A DNA stretch of 36,050 bases from an uncultured Candidatus Saccharibacteria bacterium (GCA_947307355.1 CAMZIV010000003.1:1-36050), one strand, 5' to 3'. Numbered from the stretch's first letter, positions 17,989 to 27,409 are shown. Numbers and translations: made by a program. Notes: generated by a model not told the origin, from the letters alone.

Positions 17989-18657
17989 ATGAAACCAACA
18001 TTCTTCCAAAAGTATCCAATGATAAAAGACATCCTTAGTTTATTCTGTTTCATTGGTGCAATTGTGCTTGGTACTCTCTTTTTAAACACCTATATTTATC
18101 GTTCTTACAACGTTGTAGGTGGCAGCATGGAAAATACTCTTCATAACGATGACCGTGTGATTGTAAACCGCGCTGCTGTTTCCTGGGCTCACCTCTGGGG
18201 CCAAGAATATATACCAGAACGAGGGCAAGTAATTGTCTTTGCTAATGAAGACGCTGAGCTCGTCAAAAAATACAAAGCTGAAGGCGTAGAACATCCAGTT
18301 ACTTGTAATGTACCAGATGGCGTCAATGATCAATATATTATTAAACGCGTAATCGCTTTTCCTGGCGAACGTGTCACTGTCAAAAATGGCATCATGAAAA
18401 TATATAACGACGAGCATCCAGATGGCTTTGTTTACGATACAGACTGGCGCGTTTCCGAAACCGATGGGCCAAAAGAATACACTTCTGGTGAAGTTGACAC
18501 TACCGTTCCAGAAGGCGAGCTATTTGTTTCTGGCGACAACCGCGAGGGCTCCAACTCTTGGGACTCCCGCAACGGCCTCGGCACTATCCCATATTGTCGT
18601 ATTATTGGCCCAGTTGTTTTCCGTCTATATCCGTTTGATAAGATGAGACTATTCTAA
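17989..18657 (+). CDS. lepB: Signal peptidase I
   Basis: GGSMENTLHNDDRVIVNR, IIKRVIAFPGERV, SGDNREGSNSWDSR motifs; N-term TM. Confidence 0.93.
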   Translation: MKPTFFQKYPMIKDILSLFCFIGAIVLGTLFLNTYIYRSYNVVGGSMENTLHNDDRVIVNRAAVSWAHLWGQEYIPERGQVIVFANEDAELVKKYKAEGVEHPVTCNVPDGVNDQYIIKRVIAFPGERVTVKNGIMKIYNDEHPDGFVYDTDWRVSETDGPKEYTSGEVDTTVPEGELFVSGDNREGSNSWDSRNGLGTIPYCRIIGPVVFRLYPFDKMRLF

Positions 18658-20543
18658 TTATTCTTATTAATACAACGAAGAACAGTTTTTGATGAATAGC
18701 CTAATTCACTGATAGGTGAAACCACGTGTTGTTCTATTTTAGTTACAGATAAACCATAAGTAGTACTACCGTTTTTATAAGTCGAAGAACGAATTAAAGC
18801 CTTTTGTCCAGCATCTTCATTGCCACTATAACTCGAACCGGTTAGTGTGATATGAAAAGCCTTTCGAAAAATCCAATAAATGCCATTAACACCTACGCCA
18901 CTATCACCAGAGTAAGAATTATACAACGTGCTATATTCTCCACCATAGGTTTCCCCACCATTGGCTGGCAAAGGACCACCAGTAGGAAGCCGCCAACCAA
19001 ATGGGCAAACATCTTCGGGAGAATCTATGGCAGTATCAGCTATATCAATAGGAGATTTGTACGGTCCAGGGCACACATAACCAGCCGTAGCAGCACAATA
19101 ATTATAAAATATACCAGTTTTCCAATTATATGCTTCATCAGATACTACAAAAGAAGAGCTATCTTTTGCGACACTATCTTTATATGCAGTATAAATGATA
19201 GGGTTTTGGTTAGCGCTACCATAATAATGGTCATAGACGCCAGATTCAGGTCTATAGCCACTTCGGCCGGCAGCCCCAGCACCATTAATTAAATAATTAA
19301 TGGATTCATCAGACGCATTCGTATTTGTAGAGTCAAGCACAGATTGAACATTTGTGTCAACGAGGTTGAGCGCAAGGTTATCAAGCATCCAGCATCTACC
19401 GTCTTGCATTTTTGCAATACGATAAGACTTATAATCACGGAGGTCGAGAACGACAGCTTCAGAACCTTTCATGGTCGCATAGTCGCATACACTTACACCG
19501 TCGATGGTCAGCCCAATATCCTGAATGGCAAATCTTAAGTCATTCGCAGGAATTCCATCATAGTCAGACTCCTCTGTAGCCTCAAAGTAGGTACCATCGT
19601 ATCGAGGCACATAGAGGCCTTTTTTGTAACGTCCCGCGTTAGTATCATAATAGTGGCCTGAATTATTCTCATTTCTTACATAAGCCTGCTCAAAAGCGTC
19701 TTGAAGAGTCTTGCCAGCATATCCACTGCCACCACTCTGTCCACTATTCTCGACCCATTGAGCATATAAATTAATAGTAGTCGTTGCAGCTGAAAGTGCT
19801 TTGCCATCAATAAAAGTATCAAGATCTCTATAACTTACACCTAATCCGTCTGCTCTGGTATTCCAGTACGCAAAATCATATCCCTCAACGCTAAATCCGT
19901 TACCGTTAAGAATAGTTGGTTCACCCCTAAATACTAACTGACTCGGAGTAGAACCAGTTGCGTTTGTATTATTAGCATTAAATACGACGGTATCTCGGGG
20001 AGCATTTGGGTTTGTAACCACATTAAAAGTCAAAGTAGTCTCATAAGCACCAGATGGCTTAGACCCATCAACCTTGGCAGCAAGGTTAACAATATGATTT
20101 GTCCCATTTGTCGGTTCTTCTACAAACCAAGAGTCTGGAGTATTACTCTTAAGGACAGGGAGGTAATCATTATCTACCACTTTGTAGCCCCAAGCATTAG
20201 CTGGAAAAGTAGATTCAGGAGCAGAATTAGAAAGCGTAGGAATTACTGTATTCGCCAAAGAATTATGTATTAAATCCGTAGTAGGAACAGACATAGATAG
20301 CCTATATCCATTCATATTATTCGTAGCAACACTTACAGTAACATTTGTAGTACCGAATACGGCATTACTTGACGTAGGGTTCAGTTCAATGCTAGCAGTT
20401 GGTGGCACGGTTAACTGCAAAGCAGCGTCCGATACATCAATAGAAAATTGGGTTAAATTTTCGGCAAAAGTAACGGCGCCTGAATTAAGTGCAAAAAAAG
20501 TAGATACAAAGCAAACAACACCAACTGCAACTCTTTTATTCAT
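18654..20543 (-). CDS. Secreted FISUMP-domain protein with one Listeria-Bacteroides (InlB B-type) repeat
   Basis: Signal peptide MNKRVAVGVVCFVSTFFALNSGAVTFAE; YWNTRADGLGVSYRD...INLYAQW repeat; MQDGRCWMLDNLALNL...CPFGWRLPTGG...VLRCINK (Fibrobacter succinogenes major paralogous domain pattern). Confidence 0.8.
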   Translation of the reverse strand: MNKRVAVGVVCFVSTFFALNSGAVTFAENLTQFSIDVSDAALQLTVPPTASIELNPTSSNAVFGTTNVTVSVATNNMNGYRLSMSVPTTDLIHNSLANTVIPTLSNSAPESTFPANAWGYKVVDNDYLPVLKSNTPDSWFVEEPTNGTNHIVNLAAKVDGSKPSGAYETTLTFNVVTNPNAPRDTVVFNANNTNATGSTPSQLVFRGEPTILNGNGFSVEGYDFAYWNTRADGLGVSYRDLDTFIDGKALSAATTTINLYAQWVENSGQSGGSGYAGKTLQDAFEQAYVRNENNSGHYYDTNAGRYKKGLYVPRYDGTYFEATEESDYDGIPANDLRFAIQDIGLTIDGVSVCDYATMKGSEAVVLDLRDYKSYRIAKMQDGRCWMLDNLALNLVDTNVQSVLDSTNTNASDESINYLINGAGAAGRSGYRPESGVYDHYYGSANQNPIIYTAYKDSVAKDSSSFVVSDEAYNWKTGIFYNYCAATAGYVCPGPYKSPIDIADTAIDSPEDVCPFGWRLPTGGPLPANGGETYGGEYSTLYNSYSGDSGVGVNGIYWIFRKAFHITLTGSSYSGNEDAGQKALIRSSTYKNGSTTYGLSVTKIEQHVVSPISELGYSSKTVLRCINKNN

Positions 20544-22317
20544 AGGGTTCAAGCCTATTAATGCAACGTACAGGATAACCATAGTTGCGTCCAGCAGTAC
20601 CGGTACCGCTATTTCTCCCTGTATGCCAAGAATAGTACATCATCATATTATCCGCTGCCCTTGTAGAAGTCCACATGCCGCCGCCAGTCCCAGTTGCTTG
20701 TGCCCAACCATACCAGAATATACCCGAATAGGAGAGTCTAAAAGCCGTCAAGAAATTACCATACCCATAAACATTCTGAATATATAAATTTTCACCATTT
20801 GGCCCACCAGTCGGCATACGCCAACCGTAAGGACAAATATCATATTGAGAGTCAATATCTGTGCCAGGTCTATCTTCTGGCGAGCCAGCAGAATTTCCAC
20901 CACTACCATAGCAATAACTGCCCGCAGAAGCAGCACAAAAATTATAATAGCCACCATATTTATATCCACGTATATCAACATTAGTAAAGTGTGAAGTATT
21001 TAACCAGGCATCGGAAAAAGATGCACCAGAAGCAGTCCAGTTTGTAGGGCGCGATGTTGCCCAACGATCGGAACTATTGCCGTTACCATTTCTATAGTGG
21101 TTAAGGACATCGTTTGTAGCATTTGTATTTGTTTCATCCATACCGTTAAGCACATTACTATTTAACACGTCGAGTGCAAGATTTTCCAACGTCCAACAAC
21201 GCCAATCAGCCATTCTGCCAATCGTGTAAGTTTTGCCATCACGTACATCAAGCACGTTTAAAGTGTCATTAACAATAGTTACACTTTCACAAATCTCACG
21301 TGTCATATCTTGTAATGCAAATCTTAAGTCACTTGCGGGAATACCATCGTAATCCGAAGCTTGCGTGCCCTGAGAATAGGTACCATTATATTCACCGGTA
21401 TCTGGGTCTTTATTCGGAACGTACAGGCCTTTCCCATCCCTGGTATAAGCAATTTCATAAGCGCGCGCAAGGGATGTACCGGTCGCGCCACCACTGCCAC
21501 TGCCGCCCATATCAGGAATATCATTAGACACCCAAATAGCATATAGAGTAACCCTTCTGTTAGTAATAATATTAGGAACGGTGTATTGTGATTGGTCACT
21601 GTAAACCATCCCCGAACCAGAAGCAGTTGTGCTCCAACCCACAAAACGATAGCCGTCATAGGCAAATGTATTCGCTGGGAGATTTGCGGAAGTGCCCGTG
21701 TCGATACTGATATCACTCATGGATCCAGTAGCCCCATTAGCATTTTTATTAAACGAAATGGTGTCGTGTGCAATCGTCGGTTTTGTCACCGCTTGGAAAA
21801 TAAGTGTAGTTTCATAGCTACCAGAAACCTGTGTGGCATCTACTTTGGCTGCAAGTGTCAACGTATGGGTTTCACCATTCGTTGGCTCATCAGAATCCCA
21901 TGTGCTGAGATTATTGGAAGTAAGTACAGGATTATAATTATCTCCAATCACTTTATACCCCCAAGCATTAGCTGGAAATGTAGATTCAGGAGCCGAGGTG
22001 GCAAGTGTCGGAATTACAGGAGTGTCATCTTGAATTCCAGTATGAGTCAAGTCTGTATTAGGGACATTCATAACTATCGAATAACCAGTAGAATTATTCG
22101 TAGCGATAAATAGATTCAAATTCGTAGAACCAAAAACTCCTCCTGCAAAAGTAGGGGTAAGATTAATCACGGCCGAAGCCGGGACATATAATTCTAGCAC
22201 AGTATCAGCCACATCAACAGAGAATTTTGTTGGACCTTCGGCAAAAGTAACGGCGCTCGAATTAAGCATAAAAACAGCACAAATTGTACAAATTACACCT
22301 ATTACCCTTTTTACCAT
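20536..22317 (-). CDS. Secreted FISUMP-domain protein with one B-type repeat (paralogue of the next gene)
   Basis: Signal peptide MVKRVIGVICTICAVFMLNSSAVTFAE; FVGWSTTASGSGMVYSDQ...VTLYAIW; MADWRCWTLENLALDV...CPYGWRMPTGG...YPVRCINR. Confidence 0.82.
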   Translation of the reverse strand: MVKRVIGVICTICAVFMLNSSAVTFAEGPTKFSVDVADTVLELYVPASAVINLTPTFAGGVFGSTNLNLFIATNNSTGYSIVMNVPNTDLTHTGIQDDTPVIPTLATSAPESTFPANAWGYKVIGDNYNPVLTSNNLSTWDSDEPTNGETHTLTLAAKVDATQVSGSYETTLIFQAVTKPTIAHDTISFNKNANGATGSMSDISIDTGTSANLPANTFAYDGYRFVGWSTTASGSGMVYSDQSQYTVPNIITNRRVTLYAIWVSNDIPDMGGSGSGGATGTSLARAYEIAYTRDGKGLYVPNKDPDTGEYNGTYSQGTQASDYDGIPASDLRFALQDMTREICESVTIVNDTLNVLDVRDGKTYTIGRMADWRCWTLENLALDVLNSNVLNGMDETNTNATNDVLNHYRNGNGNSSDRWATSRPTNWTASGASFSDAWLNTSHFTNVDIRGYKYGGYYNFCAASAGSYCYGSGGNSAGSPEDRPGTDIDSQYDICPYGWRMPTGGPNGENLYIQNVYGYGNFLTAFRLSYSGIFWYGWAQATGTGGGMWTSTRAADNMMMYYSWHTGRNSGTGTAGRNYGYPVRCINRLEPYE

Positions 22318-22335
22318 AACCTTATTATACTACAA

Positions 22336-23460
22336 TTATTCAGAAATATCACCAATAAGTTTTGTGGATTCAGACTCTGGTAGCTCCTCCACATCTTTTA
22401 ATTGGCGTTCAATCTGACGAGAAGAGACCTTAGCTGTCTCGATTTTATTTGCAGATTCTTGAAGTTTCTTTTGTACCGCTTCAAGGGTATCACCAAATTT
22501 CCCAAACTGCGTTTTAATTGCACCAAGCTTTTGCATAATATCATTACTACGCTCACTAATTGCAATTGTACGAAAACCAGATTGAAGGCTTGAAATAATT
22601 ACAGGGAGCGTAGAAGGTGAAACGATGTAGACGTCTAGTTTTTGTCTAATCTCATCAAAGAGCCCCGGAATACGAAGAATTTCTGCATACAAAGACTCTG
22701 TCGGCACAAACATAATTGCAGTTGGTGTAGTTTTTGGCGGATCAAGATATTTTGAGTTAATCTTTTTTGCCTGCTCTTTCACGTCATTCGCAAGGGCTTT
22801 TTGGAATTTGATTATGTCTTCTTTTTCCCCATTGTCATAAGCATCAATGAGACGTGAATAATTTTCGATTGGGAATTTAGAGTCAATTGGCAAAAGTACA
22901 TTACCATCACCTTGACCTGGCATTTTAATTGCAAACTCTACACGGTCATTGCTGCCAGCTTTAGTAATAACGTTTTCTTCATATTGTTTAGGGTTTAGCA
23001 TATCAGAAATAATCGAACCGAGCTGCACTTCACCATAAATACCACGAGTCTTTACCCCCTCCATCACCTTCTTAAGATCACCGACATCATTAGTAAGATT
23101 CTTCACTTCACCAATTCCTTGAGATACTTCAGTTAGCTGATGAGACAAAGCTTTAAAACTTTCATTAAAACGCTTTTCTACTGAAGCTCTGAGTTTCTCA
23201 TCTACAGTCTCGCGCATCTCTTCGAGTTTCTTTTCGTTCCCAGTCTGCAAACGTTCAAGATTCTCGGCGATTTCCTTACGGTTTTCACGGAAATTACGGT
23301 CAATCGCAGGATTGATCTCTTTTACTTGCCCCTCCATGCGGATGAGCCTCTCTTCCATCGATTTAAAATCGGCCGACTTCTCTACTTTCGGTTTTCTAAG
23401 AATCAAAACCAAAAGAAGAATTACAATTAATATCCCTAAAACCATTAACACTATATCCAT
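22336..23460 (-). CDS. rmuC: RmuC-family DNA recombination protein
   Basis: N-term TM, coiled coil, GVKTRGIYGEVQLGSIISDML, VLLPIDSKFPIENYSRL, TAIMFVPTESLYAEIL. Confidence 0.92.
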   Translation of the reverse strand: MDIVLMVLGILIVILLLVLILRKPKVEKSADFKSMEERLIRMEGQVKEINPAIDRNFRENRKEIAENLERLQTGNEKKLEEMRETVDEKLRASVEKRFNESFKALSHQLTEVSQGIGEVKNLTNDVGDLKKVMEGVKTRGIYGEVQLGSIISDMLNPKQYEENVITKAGSNDRVEFAIKMPGQGDGNVLLPIDSKFPIENYSRLIDAYDNGEKEDIIKFQKALANDVKEQAKKINSKYLDPPKTTPTAIMFVPTESLYAEILRIPGLFDEIRQKLDVYIVSPSTLPVIISSLQSGFRTIAISERSNDIMQKLGAIKTQFGKFGDTLEAVQKKLQESANKIETAKVSSRQIERQLKDVEELPESESTKLIGDISE

Positions 23461-23466
23461 AAAAAA

Positions 23467-23500
23467 ATTATAGCATATCTAAAGAGAAATATGCTATAAT
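23467..23500. promoter_or_regulatory. Mirror-image divergent extended -10 promoters (rmuC minus, tRNA-Thr plus)
   Basis: ATTATAGCATAT-N10-ATATGCTATAAT, perfect 12-bp inverted repeat; each arm is a TGC-TATAAT element facing outward. Confidence 0.7.
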
Positions 23501-23510
23501 ATCTAAGGAT

Positions 23511-23586
23511 GCCGTAATAGCTCAGTTGGTAGAGCAGCCGCCTTGTAAGCGGCAGGTCGTCGGTTCAAGTCCGACTTGCGGCTCCA
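23511..23586 (+). tRNA. tRNA-Thr (anticodon TGT), CCA encoded
   Basis: GCCGTAATAGCTCAGTTGGTAGAGCAGCCGCCTTGTAAGCGGCAGGTCGTCGGTTCAAGTCCGACTTGCGGCTCCA; loop CTTGTAA. Confidence 0.95.
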
Positions 23587-23600
23587 CGAGTGAAAACAAT

Positions 23601-23625
23601 AGAGAACGCTTGCGTTCTCTTTTTG
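23601..23625 (+). terminator. Intrinsic terminator downstream of tRNA-Thr(TGT)
   Basis: AGAGAACGCTTGCGTTCTCTTTTT. Confidence 0.75.
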
Positions 23626-23635
23626 TTTTCCGAGT

Positions 23636-23671
23636 GGAGCAAAAGTGCAACGCACTTGCGGCTCCATTTTT
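23636..23671 (+). terminator. Second hairpin + T-tract whose 3' arm copies the tRNA-Thr 3' end
   Basis: TGGAGCAAAAGTGCAACGCACTTGCGGCTCCATTTTT. Confidence 0.6.
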
Positions 23672-23676
23672 GTTGA

Positions 23677-24213
23677 TTAATAATTCTGAGCTTTAATCTC
23701 GAAATAACTCTGTGGGTGGCTACATACAGGACACACCTCAGGCGCTTCCTTGCCAATTACCACATGGCCACAGTTTCTACAAACCCAAATCGCGTCACCG
23801 TCAGCAGAAAAGACTTTTTTGTCGCGAATATTTGCAAGCAGTTTGCGATATCTTTCTTCATGTTCTTTTTCAATTGCAGCTACACCTTCAAATTTCTTGG
23901 CAAGCTCTTCAAAACCTTCTTCTCGTGCAGTCTTAGCGAACTCTGCATACATATCGATCCATTCATAATTCTCGCCATCAGCAGCGGCTTCGAGGTTTTC
24001 TTCAGTAGGGCCAACCGCGCCATCATGCAATTCTTTATACCAAAGCTTAGCATGCTCTTTTTCATTCAAGGCCGTCTCAGTAAAGATAGCCGCGATTTGC
24101 TCATAGCCATCCTTCTTAGCTTTTGACGCAAAATAATCGTACTTATTACGAGCTTCACTTTCACCCGCAAAAGCTTTCTTTAAATTTTCTTCAGTTTTTG
24201 TACCTTTGTACAT
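23677..24213 (-). CDS. Rubrerythrin
   Basis: [41 protein letters not shown]-term rubredoxin-like [36 protein letters not shown] before MYKGT. Confidence 0.95.
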   Translation of the reverse strand: MYKGTKTEENLKKAFAGESEARNKYDYFASKAKKDGYEQIAAIFTETALNEKEHAKLWYKELHDGAVGPTEENLEAAADGENYEWIDMYAEFAKTAREEGFEELAKKFEGVAAIEKEHEERYRKLLANIRDKKVFSADGDAIWVCRNCGHVVIGKEAPEVCPVCSHPQSYFEIKAQNY

Positions 24214-24221
24214 ATTCCTCC

Positions 24222-24983
24222 TTAGATACAAGTGTAGCCACCATCAACAGGCATGATGAGGCCGGTTACATAAGAAGCTTCTTCTGAGGCTAAGAAAACA
24301 ATAGCAGCATCCAGCTCACCAGGTTTACCATAGCGTTTCATTGGTACCATGGTTTTTGCAAAGTCTTGGAAACGATCAGTATCAAGAACGGCCGTGGTAA
24401 GTTCTGTATAGAAATAGCCTGGGCAAATTGCATTACAAGTGATACCATCGGTTGCAAGTTCAGCTGCTACAGCACGAGTAAAGTTTACTACAGCGCCTTT
24501 TGATGCGTGATATGCAACAGTAGGGATTTCAGTATTACCAACGAGGCCATACATAGAAGCAATGTTGATGATACGACCATACTTATTCTTTTTCATGATT
24601 TTACCAAAAGCACGAGTCATCTTAAATACAGAAGTCTCATCAGTAGCGATGGTGAAATCCCATTCATCATCGGCCATATCAAGCACGCCTTTATCTTTGG
24701 AAGAGCCGGCACAGTTGAGAAGAATATCTACCTTACCAAATTCTTTTTCGGCAGCCTCTGCTGCGGCATCAATATCCTCGGTTTTAGTAACATCTACTTT
24801 TAAACACAAAACCTTTGGAGCACCAGCTTTTTCTAGTTTTGGTTTGAACTCTTCAAGGCGTTCCATTCTGCGCGCCATAATTACGAGCGATGCACCTTGG
24901 CGAGCCAAAGCTAAAGCCATTTGTTGGCCAAGACCAGACGAAGCGCCAGAAACCGCAGCCACTCTACCTTTTAAACTAAACAT
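24222..24983 (-). CDS. Short-chain dehydrogenase/reductase (SDR)
   Basis: [67 protein letters not shown]. Confidence 0.9.
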   Translation of the reverse strand: MFSLKGRVAAVSGASSGLGQQMALALARQGASLVIMARRMERLEEFKPKLEKAGAPKVLCLKVDVTKTEDIDAAAEAAEKEFGKVDILLNCAGSSKDKGVLDMADDEWDFTIATDETSVFKMTRAFGKIMKKNKYGRIINIASMYGLVGNTEIPTVAYHASKGAVVNFTRAVAAELATDGITCNAICPGYFYTELTTAVLDTDRFQDFAKTMVPMKRYGKPGELDAAIVFLASEEASYVTGLIMPVDGGYTCI

Positions 24984-25021
24984 TTTGTATTATCTCCTTT
25001 CGTTCTTACTATTATACCAAA

Positions 25022-25219
25022 TTAAAAGTATTCTGCATCATCAAAATCAATATGCGCCCACTCTTGATTCATTGCTTCATCTGCAGAATCCCCCACCATT
25101 TCATCATATCCTTTCAAAGATTTAAATGGCATAAACTGCCCCGCCCTATCTCGCATCGACATGTATGGTTTACCTGGCACATGATACGCCGGTAGATTTA
25201 TAATGTCATCATATTTCAT
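25022..25219 (-). CDS. Small YolD-like protein partnered with the Y-family polymerase
   Basis: MSMRDRAGQFMPFKSLKGYDEMV resembles small proteins encoded beside Y-family polymerases in Firmicutes; ATGA overlap with the polymerase stop. Confidence 0.55.
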   Translation of the reverse strand: MKYDDIINLPAYHVPGKPYMSMRDRAGQFMPFKSLKGYDEMVGDSADEAMNQEWAHIDFDDAEYF

Positions 25220-26574
25220 GCTTTATGTCCTCCTACTTGTTCGTTTCGTTGTCGCATTGTGGCGCCTTTTTCATAATTCATGCCCCGAAGAATCGCATTT
25301 TTACCATATTTCCCTTTAATTTTTAAAATCGCTTTCTGCCGGCGCTTTTCTCGTTCGTTTTTCTTAGTCTCATCCTCATAATTCGTAAACAAGTTCAGTT
25401 GCTTCTTATTGCTATAACCAGTCTCAATTTTAACGTGATTAAACACCACGTACATCCGGCGAATCGTTAAATCTTCCTTGACAATCTTGTCAAATAGTTC
25501 ACCAACTTTCTGCATTATCAATTCAGTAGAGGAAGAAAAGTCATCAAGATTAATCGTACCATGTGAATGCTTTGGTACACTCCTTCCGTAGAAATCTTTA
25601 GTGGTCTCACCTTTATAATTAGAATTCGAAACATCATAACCGATTGTGATCACGATTTGGTCCGTCACGAGCCTCATCCTCACGAGATCTAAAGAAAGTT
25701 TATCGGCCATCTCCAAAATCACAACTCGCGCCTCAGTATAATTATACGGTTCATGCAAAACTTGCCCTTCCGTCATGCTGCGATTAGACGAATGGTAATC
25801 CAGCACGTCCTTAATCGTCACCGGCTCATACCCCCACGCATGGTCAATAATCAGCTCAGCAATTTTGCCAAACTCAGAATATAATTTTTCTCCACCAGAA
25901 AGCGAATATCTAGCCAGTTCGCCCATGTTATGAATCCCGAGCTTATATAATCTTCTCGCAATACCTGGCCCAATTCGCCAAAAATCAGTAATGGGCTCGT
26001 GTGCCCATAATTCCTTACGGTAATTCATTTCATCAAGTTCAGCAATCCTGACACCGTCTTCATCGGCCGGCATATGTTTAGCTTTTATGTCCATCGCGAT
26101 TTTTGCTAAATACATATTAGTACCAATCCCGGCCGTAGCAGTAATACCAGTTTCTTTTAGCACCTTCCTGATAATCGTGCGCGCCAAGTCATGCGGAGTT
26201 TGATTGTAAGATTTAAGATAAGTTGTCACATCGAGAAATGCTTCATCAACCGAATAAACATGAATATCCGTTGGTGCTACAAATGAAGCATAAATACCAA
26301 AAATCTTAGTACTGATCTCCATGTACTTTTTCATTTGTGGAGGCGCAATAATAAAATCTACATTTCTGGCTTTTTGATAAACTTCATATAATCTCGCACG
26401 ACCCGGAATCCCTAACTCCTTCAAGGCGGGCGACACCGCCAAACAAATCGTTTTCTCGGTACGCGAGGGATCAGCTACCACGAGCTTGGCCTTTAATGGG
26501 TCTAGCCCACGCTCTACACACTCAACAGACGCATAAAAAGATTTTAGATCTATCGCAATATAGACTCTATTCAT
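25216..26574 (-). CDS. Y-family DNA polymerase (DinB/UmuC-like)
   Basis: VYIAIDLKSFYASVECVERGLDP, HVYSVDEAFLDVT, TGITATAGIGTNMYLAKIAMDI. Confidence 0.92.
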   Translation of the reverse strand: MNRVYIAIDLKSFYASVECVERGLDPLKAKLVVADPSRTEKTICLAVSPALKELGIPGRARLYEVYQKARNVDFIIAPPQMKKYMEISTKIFGIYASFVAPTDIHVYSVDEAFLDVTTYLKSYNQTPHDLARTIIRKVLKETGITATAGIGTNMYLAKIAMDIKAKHMPADEDGVRIAELDEMNYRKELWAHEPITDFWRIGPGIARRLYKLGIHNMGELARYSLSGGEKLYSEFGKIAELIIDHAWGYEPVTIKDVLDYHSSNRSMTEGQVLHEPYNYTEARVVILEMADKLSLDLVRMRLVTDQIVITIGYDVSNSNYKGETTKDFYGRSVPKHSHGTINLDDFSSSTELIMQKVGELFDKIVKEDLTIRRMYVVFNHVKIETGYSNKKQLNLFTNYEDETKKNEREKRRQKAILKIKGKYGKNAILRGMNYEKGATMRQRNEQVGGHKA

Positions 26575-27280
26575 CGGCGTCTTCGTCTTCGCCGTCACCC
26601 GATTGCTTGTTCAGAGTCTCAGTTTTTACAATTCTAACAATATCTTTACCATCGTTCAAAGTGCTGCGAATATTATCGGCAGTAAACGAAGATACTACTT
26701 CAATCACCCCAGCCACAGTAGTAAGCGCGCCCATCACTACATACCAACCAATTTCGATATTGTCGGAAGCAAAGATAAAGTAAATACCAAGCGAGAATTC
26801 AATCACGGTGAGAAAGATTCTAAACTTCCACCAGAGCGTTTGGTTTTCACGATTTTTAAACACATAAATCGCGCCAAACACGCCGTTTAGAATCGAGAAG
26901 AACCCAGACATCAAATTGAGTGCTTTATTAGTAAAGCCTTCGTTTAAAATCAAGAAGAAACCAACTCCGGCGACAAGAAGATAAAGTGCCGTTTCGAAGA
27001 ATTGAGAGAATAATAAATGGCGCTCAATCAACTTAATCTGTCTTTCTTTGGCCTTGTCGTAATTGTTTTTGATTACGCCAATGCGGTAAAAAGACCAAAA
27101 GCTAAGAACTAACCCAATAGAAGTAATCAAAAGTGGTAAAGACCTAGTGTCGTTACCTTTCCCATTAATAGCCGCAATAAGCATCATTGCACCACCCATA
27201 AGCATCATAATAGATGAAGCAAGTTTGTTTTTAATAAAGATTTTCCAAATATTAAACCCACTTGTAACTAGTCTATTCAT
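26567..27280 (-). CDS. Polytopic membrane protein of unknown function
   Basis: MNRLVTSGFNIWKIFIKNKLASSIMMLMGGAMM..., several TM segments; start trimmed to 27280 because the longer ORF reads into tRNA-Thr; TATAAT-N6-ATG. Confidence 0.75.
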   Translation of the reverse strand: MNRLVTSGFNIWKIFIKNKLASSIMMLMGGAMMLIAAINGKGNDTRSLPLLITSIGLVLSFWSFYRIGVIKNNYDKAKERQIKLIERHLLFSQFFETALYLLVAGVGFFLILNEGFTNKALNLMSGFFSILNGVFGAIYVFKNRENQTLWWKFRIFLTVIEFSLGIYFIFASDNIEIGWYVVMGALTTVAGVIEVVSSFTADNIRSTLNDGKDIVRIVKTETLNKQSGDGEDEDADE

Positions 27281-27293
27281 AATTCCATTATAG

Positions 27294-27345
27294 CACAAAA
27301 ATGGAGCCGCCAATGTACCGCTCCACACAAAAATGGAGCCGCCAA
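27294..27345 (-). repeat. 20-bp direct repeat of tRNA-Thr(GGT) 3' end
   Basis: CACAAAAATGGAGCCGCCAA at 27294-27313 and 27326-27345. Confidence 0.9.
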
Positions 27346-27409
27346 CCGGGTTTGAACCGGTGACCTCATCCTTACCATGGATGCGCTCTACCAACTGAGC
27401 TATAGCGGC
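27334..27409 (-). tRNA. tRNA-Thr (anticodon GGT), CCA encoded
   Basis: Minus strand GCCGCTATAGCTCAGTTGGTAGAGCGCATCCATGGTAAGGATGAGGTCACCGGTTCAAACCCGGTTGGCGGCTCCA; loop ATGGTAA. Confidence 0.95.

Noticed and set aside
23654-23666. A second tRNA gene downstream of tRNA-Thr(TGT)
   Set aside because: Only the 3' 13 nt are present; there are no D or anticodon arms, so it is a fragment rather than a tRNA.
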